DNA from: Tricholoma matsutake
Lineage: Eukaryota; Basidiomycota; Agaricomycetes; Agaricales; Tricholomataceae
NCBI GenBank assembly: GCA_026075535.2
Contig: AP026544.2
Location: forward strand, 3,038,001 to 3,102,000
Length of the DNA stretch: 64,000 nucleotides
Reading direction: 5' to 3'
The notes beneath the pieces were generated by a model. That model saw only the letters and a list, made by a program, of their open reading frames with translations. It had not been told where the DNA came from and did no database searches. The translations under genes were made by a program, and so were the position numbers. How positions within the stretch are numbered: the stretch's first letter is position 1; every line of letters starts with the position of its first letter. Below are positions 31,434 to 43,040 of this stretch, one piece after another.

Positions 31434-32110
31434 TGTTAAGACTATAGGTCTTTAACTCAGCCTTGCTTCATATGTCACAGTTGGAGGCTTTCCAACTATA
31501 TCGGTATCGTACTAGGAGGCTTTCCTAGTGTATTGGGCTTCTGGCCTTCACTTGGGTACTTCCTCAAGTCGTTATGGCTATCCGTACTCAGAGGCTTTTC
31601 TGAGTAGACCATTGGTTTGTGTATCACAGTTGGAGGCTTTCCAACTGTTGAGTTCGAGTCATCACAGCTAGGGGCTTCCTAAGCTGTCGAGTGTTCTGGT
31701 TGAGTCTAAGACTGTTATTTGAATTAGGTCAAGCTGAGGAATACAGGCAGTATTACTACAGCTTATATATGGTTCAAAGATATCTATTGTACAATCAGAA
31801 TGCAGGATCATTATCAAGTATAAATAGAAAGAACAATAGAAAAGACAGGCCTCATGCCTTGCATGAGGCATCTGATGTTACGGAGTGCTGCAGCGCAGCA
31901 TGTCGATCGTGAGTGTCTGACGTCACGGACCTCATGTCAAAGGGTTGTCGTATCACAGCATGCATGGGAGTGGGTTTGGGTGCATGGAGTCACCATGCAT
32001 CAAGGCATCTCCCGTCGGAAGTGAGTCGAGTCGAACGAGAAAATTAAAGTACCCAGTCTTGCCAGCGTACGTCTGGTCGTCGTGGGTTACGATAACAGAA
32101 AATCATCACA
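31434..32110 (-). repeat. Gypsy-1 5' LTR (about 677 bp) with hairpin array
   Basis: The minus strand runs TGTGATGATTTTCTG..AGTCTTAACA, that is TG..CA. The right limit at 32110 is set by alignment with the truncated 3' LTR; the left limit at 31434 is inferred from the terminal dinucleotide. It contains five stem-loops at 31479-31687. Confidence 0.65.
31479..31687 (-). repeat. Array of five hairpins with constant loop GGCTT(T) and varying stems
   Basis: Plus-strand forms: AGTTGGAGGCTTTCCAACT (31478-31496), ACTAGGAGGCTTTCCTAGT (31511-31529), ACTCAGAGGCTTTTCTGAGT (31586-31605), AGTTGGAGGCTTTCCAACT again (31628-31646), and a bulged GCTAGGGGCTTCCTAAGC (31667-31684). Stems differ but each remains complementary, while the loop stays the same. 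Confidence 0.85.
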
Positions 32111-32907
32111 GGAAAGGTTGATAACGCTACTGAAGCTGCACAAACACTTCAGGATATCACCAACACCCCTTTCTCCTCCCAAACCCTTTATCAACATCTT
32201 AAATCACATGGCATGAAACCTGTAGTCAAGAAGAAACGTCCACTACTCAAACCTCATCACTGATGCGCACGATTGGAGTTTGCTGAGCGGCATGCAGAGT
32301 GGACACTTGAGGATTGGAAAAGGGTCATATGGTCAGATGAGACTAAAATTAATCGTTTGGGATCAGATGGAAGAAAATATGAAAAGATAGTGATGAAGGT
32401 CTGAGTGATAGGCTTGTTGAGGGAACAGTGAAGTTTGGAGGAGGGAATTTGATGTTGTGGGGGTGCATGGGATGGGATGGGGTTGGATATGCTACTAGGA
32501 TTGAAGGAAAGATGGATGCTGAACTTTATGTCAGCATTATGGATGATGAGCTTCAGCAAACACTGGAGTTTTGGGGTAAAACTACTGATGATATGGTATT
32601 TCAGCAGGACAATGACCCCAAACATACCAGCAAAAAGGCCAAGAAGTCATTTGAAGACAATGATATTACTGTCCTCAAGTGGCCTGCACAGTCTCCTGAC
32701 CTCAATCCTATAGAACATCTGTGGCATCATCTCAAAAAGAAGCTTGGAGAGTATGAGGAACCAGCCAACAGTGTTACAGAGCTTTGGGAGAGGGTACAGG
32801 TGGAATGGGAGAAGATACCAAAAAAGGAGTGTCAGAAATTGATTGAAAGCATGCCTAAAAGACTTGCTGCAGTAGTTAAAACAAAAGGTGGCTATACCAA
32901 GTACTAA
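32111..32907 (+). pseudogene. Tc1-like transposase, catalytic part
   Basis: Reads from a helix-turn-helix remnant (SSQTLYQHLKSHG) through LEFAERH..W and the first Asp in VIWSDETK (about 32333), a frameshifted stretch near 32380-32410, then GGGNLMLWGCMGWDGVG, the second Asp in VFQQDNDPKHTS (about 32609), and the third acidic residue in SPDLNPIEHLWHHLKK. It ends TKGGYTKY at 32907. An early TGA at 32262 follows HH and precedes CARLEF; both positions suggest former CGA and CGC. Family role: cut-and-paste at TA sites. Confidence 0.85.
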
Positions 32908-33136
32908 TTTATACTCAAAAAATCAGTGCAACAAAACTGTTCCAATGAGTCACTAGAGTATATGATGAAGTTTACTTATTAAATGATGTCACATGATCTT
33001 GTGGCTATGCAGGTGATCAGATAGGATGTTAAGGTATATTCCATAATTTTCTCAGATTTTATGACAATTTATTTCATTTTATTCGAGTACACTTGTTAAA
33101 AGTTTGAAAACATTGGAACAGTTTTGTTGGCCACTG
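32111..33136 (+). mobile_element. Tc1/mariner transposon, 5'-truncated
   Basis: Transposase-coding DNA begins abruptly at the Gypsy-1 LTR border, so the N-terminal DNA-binding domain and 5' terminal repeat are missing. The 3' end at 33112-33136 reads ATTGGAACAGTTTTGTTGGC then CACTG, followed by TA (33137-33138), the expected target dinucleotide. An inverted inner copy of this end lies at 32924-32946. Confidence 0.78.
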
Positions 33137-33139
33137 TAG

Positions 33140-33895
33140 TGGTAAATATCCTCACAATCACCCAAAACAGTAAGAATTCATAGAAGGCTCCATCACATGA
33201 CTGAGGTTCAGGTGTCAGTGACTGGATTGTGTCTTGAGCTCTAATGGGGCTAAATATTACAGGGCGGCATATTACCAGAGGGTCTTAGTGTGAAATGCAG
33301 AGAACAGCGTGGAATTTGTCCTTTCAACCCATCAGTTGTAGGGATGTGGCTGAAAAAGGAAATTCAACACGTGCATCGGAAAGAGCAGGCTTCTGGCCAT
33401 GTCAATTAAATCAGACTACAATTGAAGTAGATTGACTGTCATCTACATCATTGTTGTCTGACTATGGGAGACTAGTACTCCCATAGCTCTCCAGTACTCC
33501 CATAACTCTACTGCAGTACCCCCATAGCTCTATGTAGTACTCTGTAAGCCTGTGACTTACATGTTGTTTGTGCTTGTTTACTCTCAGCCATCTCCATCAA
33601 TATTTAGATCACCTCACATATACCTTTTCCTTCTTCATTTCCTTCTTCCAATATAAAATTGTATACCCTTCCCTTTAATGAGTATTATAGATATCTATCT
33701 TGAATACCACGCTGTTGTCCTATCATTCCCCTGCCTGGATCAACTGTGAGTATTTATATTACCTCCCTGCATTCCCTATATAGTGTAGCTCATTCTTGAT
33801 GACCAGGAATGGGCTTCCATACTCCCACAGAACTATAAACTACAGGCTCTACTGCCATAGACCACTAGCTTGAGTCAGAACTTGACAAAATCCAA
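33140..33895. other. Gene-free stretch with short ACTCCCATAGCTCT repeats
   Basis: Positions 33465-33545 hold four imperfect copies of a CTCCCATAGCTCTC-like phrase; a weaker one is near 33830. No gene seen. The 5' AT-rich part may be Tc1 flank. Confidence 0.5.
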
Positions 33896-34860
33896 TTAAC
33901 CCAGGTGTGTTTTTTCTGTTCTCATTTCATTTTCATTTTACTAACAAACCTTTTAGATACTAATGCCGCCACTGTGAGCATCTGCTCGTGGGGCCCTACG
34001 AGACAACACCCATGCCCGTGAGCAGCTGCTTGTGGGGTGGGACCTCTCCTGTGTTGCCAGGAACAGGGGGCACAACTGTTGCTCCCTGGCCTAACGACAG
34101 GCCCACGATGACACCACCATGAGCATCTGCTCACAGGGTGGATCCCTATCCCAGCCCTGACATCTTCAGCTCCTGTGCTTGAAGAAGCTTGCCATTGCAG
34201 GTCTTCCCAGATGCAGGAGCTGTTACATGGTGCCACAATGACAGACACCACCACAGCACCCCCAACCACTGCTGTGAGCAACTGCTCATGGGTGGGAACA
34301 GGGAGCAATGGGGATGGGGGGGATGGGGAGAAGGATGGCAACAGAGGAGGACAAACAACAGGGAGGGGGACAACAACAGGGAGGGGGACAACAACAGGGA
34401 GGGGGACAACAACAGGGAGGGGGACAACAACAGGGAGGGGGACAACAACAAGGAGGGGAATGACAGTGACAACAACGACGGATGATGAGGTGGAGGAGGA
34501 GGAGGACAAAGACAGGACAAGGACAGGACGATACAAAGCCCCCCCACCAACGATGGATGACCCAGCACCTGTACCTGCCACTGTGAGCAACTGCTCGCAG
34601 GGTGGACCACAGGTGCTACAGACAACACTGGCCACCACCACCCCCCTCACTCACTTTTAAGCAAGTGTGGGGTTCTCTTGTTTCATTCTAGTCAATGCTG
34701 ACTACCGCTGCCTCCTCCCTCACTCCAATAGTGAGGGGAGTTCTTTTGTTTCTTTCTTGTCAACACCAGCTGCCACCACCCCCTCCCTTGCTCCAACAGT
34801 GAAGGGGGGAATTCTTGTGTTTCACTCACTCTGGTTTGTTTTGTTCTAGTTGATTTATTA
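33896..34860 (+). repeat. Hairpin-core module without recognised ends
   Basis: Starts with an intron-like segment (CCAGGTGTGTTTTTTCTG .. ACCTTTTAG, 33899-33956) and contains five GAGCA-NN-TGCTC-type palindromes (33976-33987, 34020-34031, 34121-34132, 34276-34287, 34585-34596), an 18-bp minisatellite (34354-34460) and, at 34725-34750, CCCTCACTCCAATAGTGAGG(G). A unit of about 85 bp with TCAATGCTGACTACCGCTGC is repeated imperfectly at 34690 and 34770. Open frames over the minisatellite are low-complexity and not taken as genes. The same module fills elements A-D. Confidence 0.7.
34354..34460 (+). repeat. Minisatellite, 18-bp unit GGGAGGGGGACAACAACA, about 6 copies
   Basis: Near-perfect tandem copies; the last is diverged to AGGAGGGGAATGACAGTG. 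Confidence 0.9.
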
Positions 34861-35201
34861 TAAGTATATATGTATTGTACATAGTATATACAGTCTATAC
34901 TATAATAAATGGTGCTGCTCAAGAACTGTGCAGTGTGGGGTAACTGTGGGGTTTGAGTAAATGCATGAATTTGTGGGTAACCTTGTGGAAACCTGTGATA
35001 AACATGACACCTGTACCTGGGCCATAGAGATACAGTGTTCATGGGTACTGGTATGACAAAATATACTCCGGATTTACATGGTACACCTTGAATATGGATA
35101 TTCAAACTCTGCTTATCAAGGCTGTTTAAAGCTGTTGAACGACATCTGGCAGCTGTTTCATGGTTGTTTCCCCCCATCACTTCCCTCTGTAGTGCTAAAC
35201 A

Positions 35202-38166
35202 ATGCATGGGGGACATTTTCCACCTGCTAGAAGAGTTACTAGTGCTCAATTGACTGCTGAGACATCTACTGAGGACTCAGATACAGACTCTGCAACTCCT
35301 GCTGTCCTTATCTCTTCTGTAAAGGCTTGTGCTGTGAAAAAGGCTATTGTGGGCAAGACAGATGCTGAGGTATGGTCCCTATCTGATAGTGAGATTATTG
35401 GTACATGTCAATTCTCATGCCAGTACTATGATGGAACTCATGAACATTGTCTTGTTTTTTCAGAGGCTTCCAAGTCTACCTGGCATACCAAAATTCATGA
35501 TCACTTTAATATCACTCTCCATCATGAGGTGGATGACCATCAGAAGCCCAAAAAGCTGGTCTTTGTGTTCACATGCAATGTGGACCCCACTAATCATACT
35601 CTTCATGTTCGTCCTTGCATATCTATCAGTCATGGAACGAAGAATCTCCAGGAGGGTGTACAGTCTTGTGATAAGCATCTAGGTGTTGCTGCTGGTGTGG
35701 TTTCTGTTCAACCAGCTGGTGAGCTATATACACCTGCAGGCCACCACACCTTGATTGCTCTATGATGTGCCAAAAACCATTGTCCTTTCAATTTGGTTTT
35801 GGATGATGACTACCAGGCAGAGGTAGAGATGCTCCAACCCAGAATGATTATCCCCTCTCCTCAAACAGTTTCTTGTGATATTAAAGCTATGTATGCTGAG
35901 ATGTCAAAACATGTCTGAAATTATTTATGGTCTGTCATTTATATATTTGTATGGTATTATTATTGCTCAACCATAATATTTGAAGGCTCTCAATAGCACT
36001 ATCCATCTTGTACTTGATGGGTGGACAGCTCCAATAGTTGCATCATTTCTTGGACTTGTTGTTGTCTGGTTTGATGAGGGAGTTATTCATCGTGCTGTAC
36101 TGGAATTTATAAGGTTGGCACTAAACTTTGTGATGAGGATTTGCTGCTTCAATGCATTATCCATCTCAGATTAACTCAAAAACATGATGGACATATCTTG
36201 CTGAGGTTACTGCCAGCTGTCTATGGCGATTTGGGCTTGACAAATTTGTTTGTTACTAACTTATCTCTTGTTTCATGCAATCTGAGCCTCTTGTAGTTAC
36301 TTTCACTTTGCATGGACAATGCAGGAATCAATGATCCATTGGCCAGATATCTTCCAACACTTATCCCATCCTTTTGGGGGATGGCAGCTCATGGATGCTG
36401 TTTTCCACATATTATTAATCTCTTGGCTTACTGAAATTTTACACTATTCTTGACTCAACAAGCATTCAGATATTTATATCCTTCTTTTTCCAGCAGCCTA
36501 AAAAGAAGGTTAAGGACTCTGAAGCTGCCAATGGTATGTTAAAATCTGATGTGTAAATCACTGTTCAGGATTTAAAATCTCATACAGTTGCTGCTATTGC
36601 TGATGATGATGACTCTGATGATGAACTTGCTGTTCATGAGGAAGGCATTGAGAATGATTCAGCTGCTGTGCCTGATGATGGTAGAGATATCCATGATACT
36701 GCCATTGTCAAGAATACTCATGGCCAGGCAATTGAAATGATGAGGAAAAAGGGTATTTCAATTGATCCTTTGGAGGAAAAGATGGCACTGCAACTTTTTC
36801 CATGTGTAAGGATATTTATTTCACAACATTAAATTTTAATTTAGGAAATCCCAGGTTGCTGGCCTTGCACAGCATGTTCATGACAGTTCAACACTAAAGG
36901 AGAAGTTCAATATACTTGTTACAAATGACAAGGATCTGTCTGGTAACAAGGAGACACTTGATCGCTGGGTTCCTACCCAATAGAATTCAGATCTTACTTG
37001 CCTAGATGCTCACCTCTACTTTAGAAGTCCAGTTGAACAGCTCACAGGTGCAGCCATCAACAAACTCCTGGCTTACTGGCTTTCAGAAGACCAGTGGGAT
37101 CTTGCAGAAACACTTAGGGCAGTACTTGAGGTCACTTGTCTGATATTTGACAATGCAGACAATTAATTATCTCTAATAGGTCTTTGATGGGCCCACAAAA
37201 CTGTTTTCACAGTCTCAGGTTCCACTTATAGCAGATGTCATACCTATGCTGGACTCTATTGAGCAGTCCATGACACTAGTCCATGATGACAAGGAATCGG
37301 AACTTCCCAATGTTGTCTGTGTTGCTGCACAAGCTACTCTACTCTTAATCAACGAATACTACACTCTCATGAAGGACTGCGAGCTGTACATCATTGCAAT
37401 TGGCAAGTGTAGTATTTTTTATGCATTTGTATTCTACAATATGCAGTCATGTGTCCTGACAAGACCATGGTCAGACAGCACCACAAATATGAGATATCAA
37501 GAAGATGGTTATTGAGCATTGGGATGAAACATACAAGGGAGAGAACTTAGATGAATTACCTTCTGCCCCTGCTCATCGTAGGGGCAAGGTGAGATTTAAT
37601 TTATGCTGCCAAATCTTAGACTTACTGTATTTGATTTTCAGGCCAAGTCCAAGTGGGTTGTTGCAACAGAACCTGAGGAGAATCAAGATCCAGATACTAT
37701 TGCTACTTATCAGGTTGATCCTGTCATCCAGCTGTCAACTATCAAGGAGGCTGGAGGAATCATGAAGTACTGGCATCAAGCCATTGAGCAGTGACCTCGG
37801 TTAGCAAAGATGGGGCTTGATTTTTGCTCAGCACCAGGTACGTGTAATACTTCTTATTTTTGCTTCTACTCTGACACTCTTTTAGCATCATTAGTGGATG
37901 ATGAATGTGCATTCTCAGTTGGAAGGCTTGAGATCAATTACCTTCAGCATAACACCAGCCCACAGTCCTTCAAGGCTCAAGTTGCAGTTGGATCTTGGGC
38001 CAAAACTCCACTCTATCCAGGACTTTCAGAAACCATTAAGATTGTTCAGAAGCAAATGGAAAGTGAAGAGCAGCTGGGACCTCAGAAAGAAGTTGATGAG
38101 ACTGAGTTGGAAGAGGAGGTAGAAGAGACAGATGACAAATCCAGGTTTGGAGAACTTGAATTGTAA
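35202..38166 (+). pseudogene. hAT-superfamily transposase, decayed, several introns or breaks
   Basis: Start MHGGHFPPARRV at 35202. The hAT catalytic region is readable in pieces: HLVLDGWTAPIVASFLGLVV (from about 36000), WFDEGVIHRAVLEFIRL, then CMDNAG (about 36313) and HGCCFPHIINLLA (about 36393) in changing frames. An acidic region around 36600-36700 follows, then the C-terminal hAT dimerisation domain with MGLDFCSAPA, LVDDECAFSVGRLEINYLQH and FKAQVAVGSW (37810-38020). The tail is acidic, ending FGELEL. Some frame changes coincide with GT..AG introns, others look like damage. The usual A-x-V-ERAFS motif reads DDECAFS, an Arg-to-Cys change compatible with CpG decay. A possible helper for the hAT-like MITEs D-G, but no ends were matched. 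Confidence 0.75.
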
Positions 38167-38434
38167 TTGTACAAATTCCTATGGTATTTCAGATGTATTT
38201 GGAAGGTTTCAAAGTAATATTTATTGGTGTAAAACCATTTCTTGATTAAAAGAAGCAGTCTTAAGTACAAATTTTACTCAGTATAATAAATAACATCATG
38301 TGTGCCAACTAGTGCTGCCATGACTTCAAATCAGACTTTTTAATTGCTGTATATCTCTGTAAGTACATCATTGTAGAACATAAACTAATTAATGGGGGGT
38401 ACATATTTATTGCTGCTACTGACCAATCTAAAAA

Positions 38435-39735
38435 TTACATAAATTGGATTACTACATCTTGAGTTATTAGGACTGACCTATCATCATATCCACCTGTTTC
38501 AAGGGGTTCATCGACAAGCATCTCATCGACAGCTTTCCACACTTCTTCATCAGAAACTGGAGGCTCTGATCCAAGGGAGATGGTATCATCTTCAACCTCC
38601 ATGATCCTAGGCTCTTCTGGTTCTTCCGGTTCGATTCTCCTTCTCTTACCTTCTTGCACTGTTAGGTGCTCTTCCAGCAGTCGCAGATTTTTTGTGGTGC
38701 ACAGAAGTTGCATTTGCTCAAGGGTTTCTCGAGCTTGCTGATATTTGGCATAGACCAAATGAGAGGTAGAGGCTGCACCTGTATATGCCTGTGCAGGCGG
38801 TCAGCGGCGAGGATCCCTTGTGGGAGTGTGGTCGCATTTGATGCGCTGAATGAGTGGCATCAGTGGTATGATGGTGCCATTACCATTTATAGTGGTATAG
38901 GCACTGGAGGCGAGGTGGTAATGCTTATCTTTGGACTTATCCTCTTTAGTCTTTTTATTCCCACATCGTCCACATTTTTGGGACGACTCTCCATTGTTGT
39001 CTTGCCCTTCTTTGGGCTGCCATTTGGGGTTTCCCCCTTTGCATTTGACAGCAAGCTTGTTGGCCTGAGGCTGGCCAGTGGGCTTTCCTACTGCCATGCA
39101 CCTTGAGGCTTCAGCGACAATGGAGTCCTTGACATGTTTAAATGTCAAGGCACTAGTAGCAGTCATGTTAAGGACCGTAGCCAACAATGAATCATATTCA
39201 TGTGGCATTGCAGCGAGTAGAATCATGGCTGGTACTAGTTCGGGAATGGCGACATTGGCAGCTGTGAGGTGCTCAAATTTATCTGCCATCCTAGTGATCT
39301 CAGGCACTGGATTCGCAGCTGGGATTTTGATCACTATTGTGGACCTAAAGTCCGCAAAGACTTGGGAGGGGCCATTGACACTGTAATCGGTGTGAATAAG
39401 GTCCCACACCTCCTCAGCAGTGTCCTTTGTGTTGGCACGCTGCTGAATGGAGGGGGCCAGGTGGAGCACTAGGCTACCAATTGTCTGGTCATTTTTATTG
39501 CTCCAGGTCTGGAGATATGAGTCTGTGAATGGCTCCTCCATCCCTTGGGAGTCATTTTCGAAAGCTGGTATTGTTTGGATGGATCCAATGTCATTCTGGC
39601 CAAGGGAATGCTATGATGACTTGAAGCCGGGCCAGTTGAAGTGGGAGGTGGGGGAATGATTTGTAAGATTTCATCCCTCAAACAAATCTGGATGTTGCCT
39701 GGGATGATGATTGGATTTATGATAGAGGCAGCCAC
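38435..39735 (-). pseudogene. Copia-type Gag remnant (UBN2-like), no pol attached
   Basis: Minus strand. N-terminal stretch 39735-39469, then after a +1 shift 39541-38801 with FTDSYLQTWSNKNDQTIGSL, EVWDLIHTDYSVNGPSQVF, MADKFEHLTAANVAIPELVP and MILLAAMPHEYDSLLATVLN, the helical Gag pattern of Ty1/Copia elements in basidiomycetes. A partial zinc knuckle CGRCGNKKTKEDKSKDKHYH lacks its last Cys. A further open stretch 38758-38435 is acidic. No protease, integrase or RT follows, so it is an isolated gag fragment or a co-opted Gag gene. Confidence 0.7.
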
Positions 39736-39879
39736 TCTGTTCCAAACTGCATGAGGTACTATATGTGATTCAATATGTAGATAATTTAAGCTAAACTGAG
39801 TGAAACCTACCTGGTGTCTGATGCCCTTCTGAAAACCACTCCTGAGTACTGCTGCCCTCCTCTGAAAGCATCAGGTGGT

Positions 39880-40771
39880 ACCACAACAAGGGGTCCTCCC
39901 ACTTTATCTTGCCAAAGTCGACTTCTGTTCCTTGAGTATCAGCTCGGTCAAGCTGCAAGGCTGCACTGATGAGCAGACAAGATGGGACAAAGTCATATCA
40001 GCCATCTCCCTCACATTCCGGTATGTCTTGAGCACCTGATGAAGTAGTGAACTAAGAAATACAGTCAGAAACTAATTGACAGGTAAATTGAGTTGACTTA
40101 CAATCCAACTCTTCAACTTTTCCTCATTTACTGTATAGCCTTGGCCATGTTGGAGAAGAACAATCTCCAGCTTGCACTCGTCAATCCATACCAACAACAG
40201 TTGCCCAACAAGGGTATTCAATCCCTGATTTGATAGAAATTATATGTTATAGAATGGAATTTGGATAGTTAACAAACATACTGGTGAGTTTGGAAGTTCT
40301 TGAAGGAGTAGCAAAAGATCTTCATCACCTCCAAAGATGGCCTTTGTGATGGATCAATGGAGATGTGGTTGAATGGATGGGAGGATGTCATTGATGTAAG
40401 ATTTGGCAACTTGATTGTAGGAAGGCATTTGTAGAGTTGATATCCAAAGCTGAAGGGTGAATGACTGAACGATGTTGAAGTAGTGGATCGGTATTGTTTT
40501 CAAGAATCAGATTGGAACCACCTGGTAAGTCAATTGATCGATCAAGAACATGTGTACTAAAACAAGTTTGAACATCCCCAAAACCAATATTCCAATGCCA
40601 AAGATCAAGGTAAGTGAATTGTGATACTAATTTAGTTGTAATTACATTGTTTTCAGGTGGTCCCAAAATCAAAACAACCTGCTCCCTCAATGCTGGACTA
40701 CCAACCCTCATCCAGACTGACAAAGCCTTATCTTTGGGTGGCAGCACCTCTGCTGTCCCCAACCCCAACAC
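39880..40771 (-). pseudogene. Unassigned coding remnant
   Basis: Minus-strand open stretches separated by possible introns: 40771-40388, a leucine-rich part about 40330-40120 (LLLLLQELPNSPGLNTLVG, WIDECKLEIVLLQHGQGY), and about 40045-39890 (LKTYRNVREMADMTLSHLVC). They look protein-like but match no family I know. They may belong to the transposon remnant carrying the adjacent gag. Confidence 0.3.
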
Positions 40772-41366
40772 AGCTCCACTAGCTCTTTCTACTGCTGAAA
40801 TTGAGCCTCCGATGGTTCATTCTGGATTTCAGCCATCTTCAAAACTGAGAACTCATCCGAAACTAGCAGATCGATGGTCATCAGTACCTCCACCCTCCCT
40901 GAAACACTGGCACCTCCTCAGGTTCCAATAGCCATGATGAGACTGCCAGCTATCCATCCCCAATTTCAAGAGGGTTCTGTGGAGGCACTCATTCCATCTT
41001 CCCAATTCTATGGCATGCCAGCACTCACACTTCCACTTGGTGGATATGTTGAGGAGGGTGAGGATAGACATGTGAGGTTCAAGAGTCCACTGGAGGAGGG
41101 AACCCCACTCAACATACGACAGGTGACTATAAACAAGCACTGGATGGAAGGAATTATGGAAGGAAATGTTAAGTTGGATTTGCTACCTCCACTGCCATTA
41201 CTGCCATTGCCACCCCTGCCTCTTCCTCTCAGGACAAGGCCTGTGTTCATTCCTCACCCACCAACACCCCCAATCATCACCATCCTGAAAACTCTGTCAT
41301 CTCCAGCCTCTGACCCCATCAACTTTGCTTCTATGCCTGACTATGACATCGGAACGATAATATGCG
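40614..41366 (+). pseudogene. Unassigned proline-rich coding remnant next to the Gypsy-2 LTR
   Basis: The plus strand is open from about 40874 up to the LTR at 41369 and contains RFKSPLEEGTPLNIRQVTIN and a long proline/leucine-rich stretch PPLPLLPLPPLPLPLRTRP. The reading frame enters the LTR and stops there, so the LTR insertion probably cut an older gene or element. No known family recognised. Confidence 0.35.
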
Positions 41367-41368
41367 GC

Positions 41369-41796
41369 TGTAAGGGGACTAGGGGGGTGCCCTGTGTGTT
41401 TCTCCTATTTTTTATGTTTGTTCTATATTTTTCCTCACTTCATTTCCTTCTATTCTTCATTTTCTATGATTTTTCCGGATTTTATTACTAATTTTTCCTT
41501 TCTATCATGTTTGTGCATGTTGACAGTTTTATATTTAGAGGCAGAGCACCCCTTCCAACATCTACCCCTTGGTATGATGTCATTTGGTGGCCTTGATCTG
41601 CCTATCTCCGCCTTTTCTATTTCTAGGTTATTATTTGATTTTTGTCATCTTCACATATACTGGGCATCAGCAAAGGGATCATTAGAGTTTTCTCTTCCGA
41701 TTTCCCTTTGCTAGGTGTGTCCCCAATCCCTGTACTATGTAGTATAATTTTAACTTTGGATTTCCCTTTGTTAGAGGCTTAAGTTGCCCTTATAGT
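41369..41796 (+). repeat. Gypsy-2 5' LTR
   Basis: Starts TGTAAGGGGACTAGGGGGGT and ends CCCTTATAGT. Differs from the 3' LTR at roughly ten positions, including CCAACA against CCGACA. Confidence 0.88.
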
Positions 41797-41824
41797 AGAA
41801 AACTCTCCCCTAAGGCCCGAAATC

Positions 41825-43040
41825 GTGAACACACTGCCCAAGATAGGCAGGTATGGAGTGGATGACACTTCCCAAAGCTCCACAGACTCCCTACACACTG
41901 TTCCAGACAATCTCACCTTTACTATGCCGCCATTTTGCCAAACGCACCCCCTAGCAACATGGACACATCAGAGCACCTCGATGCTGCTTAAATCTACAAT
42001 CAAAAACTTTGTCAGGACCCTCCAGACTAACCCTATGACCAATATTCCCCCCATTGCAACTCCAAGCACACCCAACAATGACACACCACCAAACGTGCCC
42101 ACTAAGGAGCGCACCCAGATCAAACTGTCCCCCCCCTGCTGAATTTAATGGTGCATGTGCACAGGGATGTGCATTCCTTAATTCCTGTGAGTTATACATC
42201 AGTCTCCAGTCACATCAATTCGTCGATGAGGCTGCAAAAATTTATTGGGCCTTCACATACATGAAATCTGAATGCGCCTATCTCTATGTGGACCATATTC
42301 TGCATCAAACTAAAGAACTCAAACTCAATTCTCTACCTTTCTCCAGTTGGGGTTACTTTTGAGCTGAGTTTGTATGCCACTTTTGTCCCCTCAACGAGTG
42401 CCACTGAGCAGTGACATGACTTGAGTCATCCTCTTACCACCAGGCACGTCGATCCATGGACAATTATACTGATGAGTTTAAGGATTTGGTGGACATGGGA
42501 GGATATGGGAGTGGGCTACCAGTGGTGGTGAAGTTCCAATGGGGCCTCAACCAAGAAATTCAGGACCAGATTGCACAGATGTTGGAAGGGCGCCCAGTGG
42601 ATGATGATATCTATGCTTGGTATGAAGCTGCTTCACTGTGATGAGAACCGACTCACAAATGCAGCATTTAATGCTGCATTCCATGCTCCAACTACCACTC
42701 ATGCACCCTACACCTTCAATCGAACCCTTCCCCACCTTAACCCCATTCCTGTTCATCAAACTCCCACACCAGCTGTCAATGTCCCAGTACCAATGGATGT
42801 TGATGCAGCCCGCAGCCATGCACATAGGTTGGATCTCTGCTACTGTTGTGGGGAAACTGGGCACAGGGCTGGAGCATGTCCCCATCATCAGGATATCCAC
42901 ATGCTCACCCCCGAGGGGCGAGATGAACTCCTCCAAGACTTGTTGGTGCTTGTAGATGTCGAGGAAGCAAAGGATCAGGTTGCAGAGGAGATCAAGTCAG
43001 AGGTTGTAGAGGAGCAGGATTTTTCTATTCACAGCAAGTG
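41825..43040 (+). pseudogene. Gypsy-2 gag with intact zinc knuckle
   Basis: N-terminal part from 41825. The gag core lies in several frames: FLNSCELYISLQSHQFVDEA, IYWAFTYMKSECAYLYVDHI (about 42170-42310), MDNYTDEFKDLVDMGGYGSG and FQWGLNQEIQDQIAQMLEGR (42456-42641). A CCHC knuckle CYCCGETGHRAGACP lies at about 42838-42882. Stops and shifts near 42141, 42360 and 42640 break the reading. Confidence 0.8.

Larger units (their letters stand above)
25505..32110 (-). mobile_element. Decayed Ty3/Gypsy chromovirus (Gypsy-1), minus strand
   Basis: Order on the minus strand: 5' LTR (32110-31434), gag, protease, RT, RNase H, integrase, chromodomain, an extra ORF with a membrane segment, polypurine tract, and a 3' LTR truncated to about 156 bp (25660-25505). 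The truncated LTR matches 31955-32110, and most of the differences are CpG transitions. At least five in-frame TGA stops stand where CGA is expected, and the protease and RT active sites have Asp-to-Asn changes, so it is dead. The left flank is the satellite array, the right flank a truncated Tc1 element. Confidence 0.88.

Noticed and set aside
33922..34660. Open frames of 160-240 codons (valine/proline- or threonine/glycine-rich)
   Set aside because: Generated by the GGGAGGGGGACAACAACA repeat and palindromes; all frames and both strands are open at the same place.
35202..38166. Source transposon of MITEs D-G
   Set aside because: No TAGTGTTTWAAGGTCC ends could be found around the transposase, so the link is only by superfamily.
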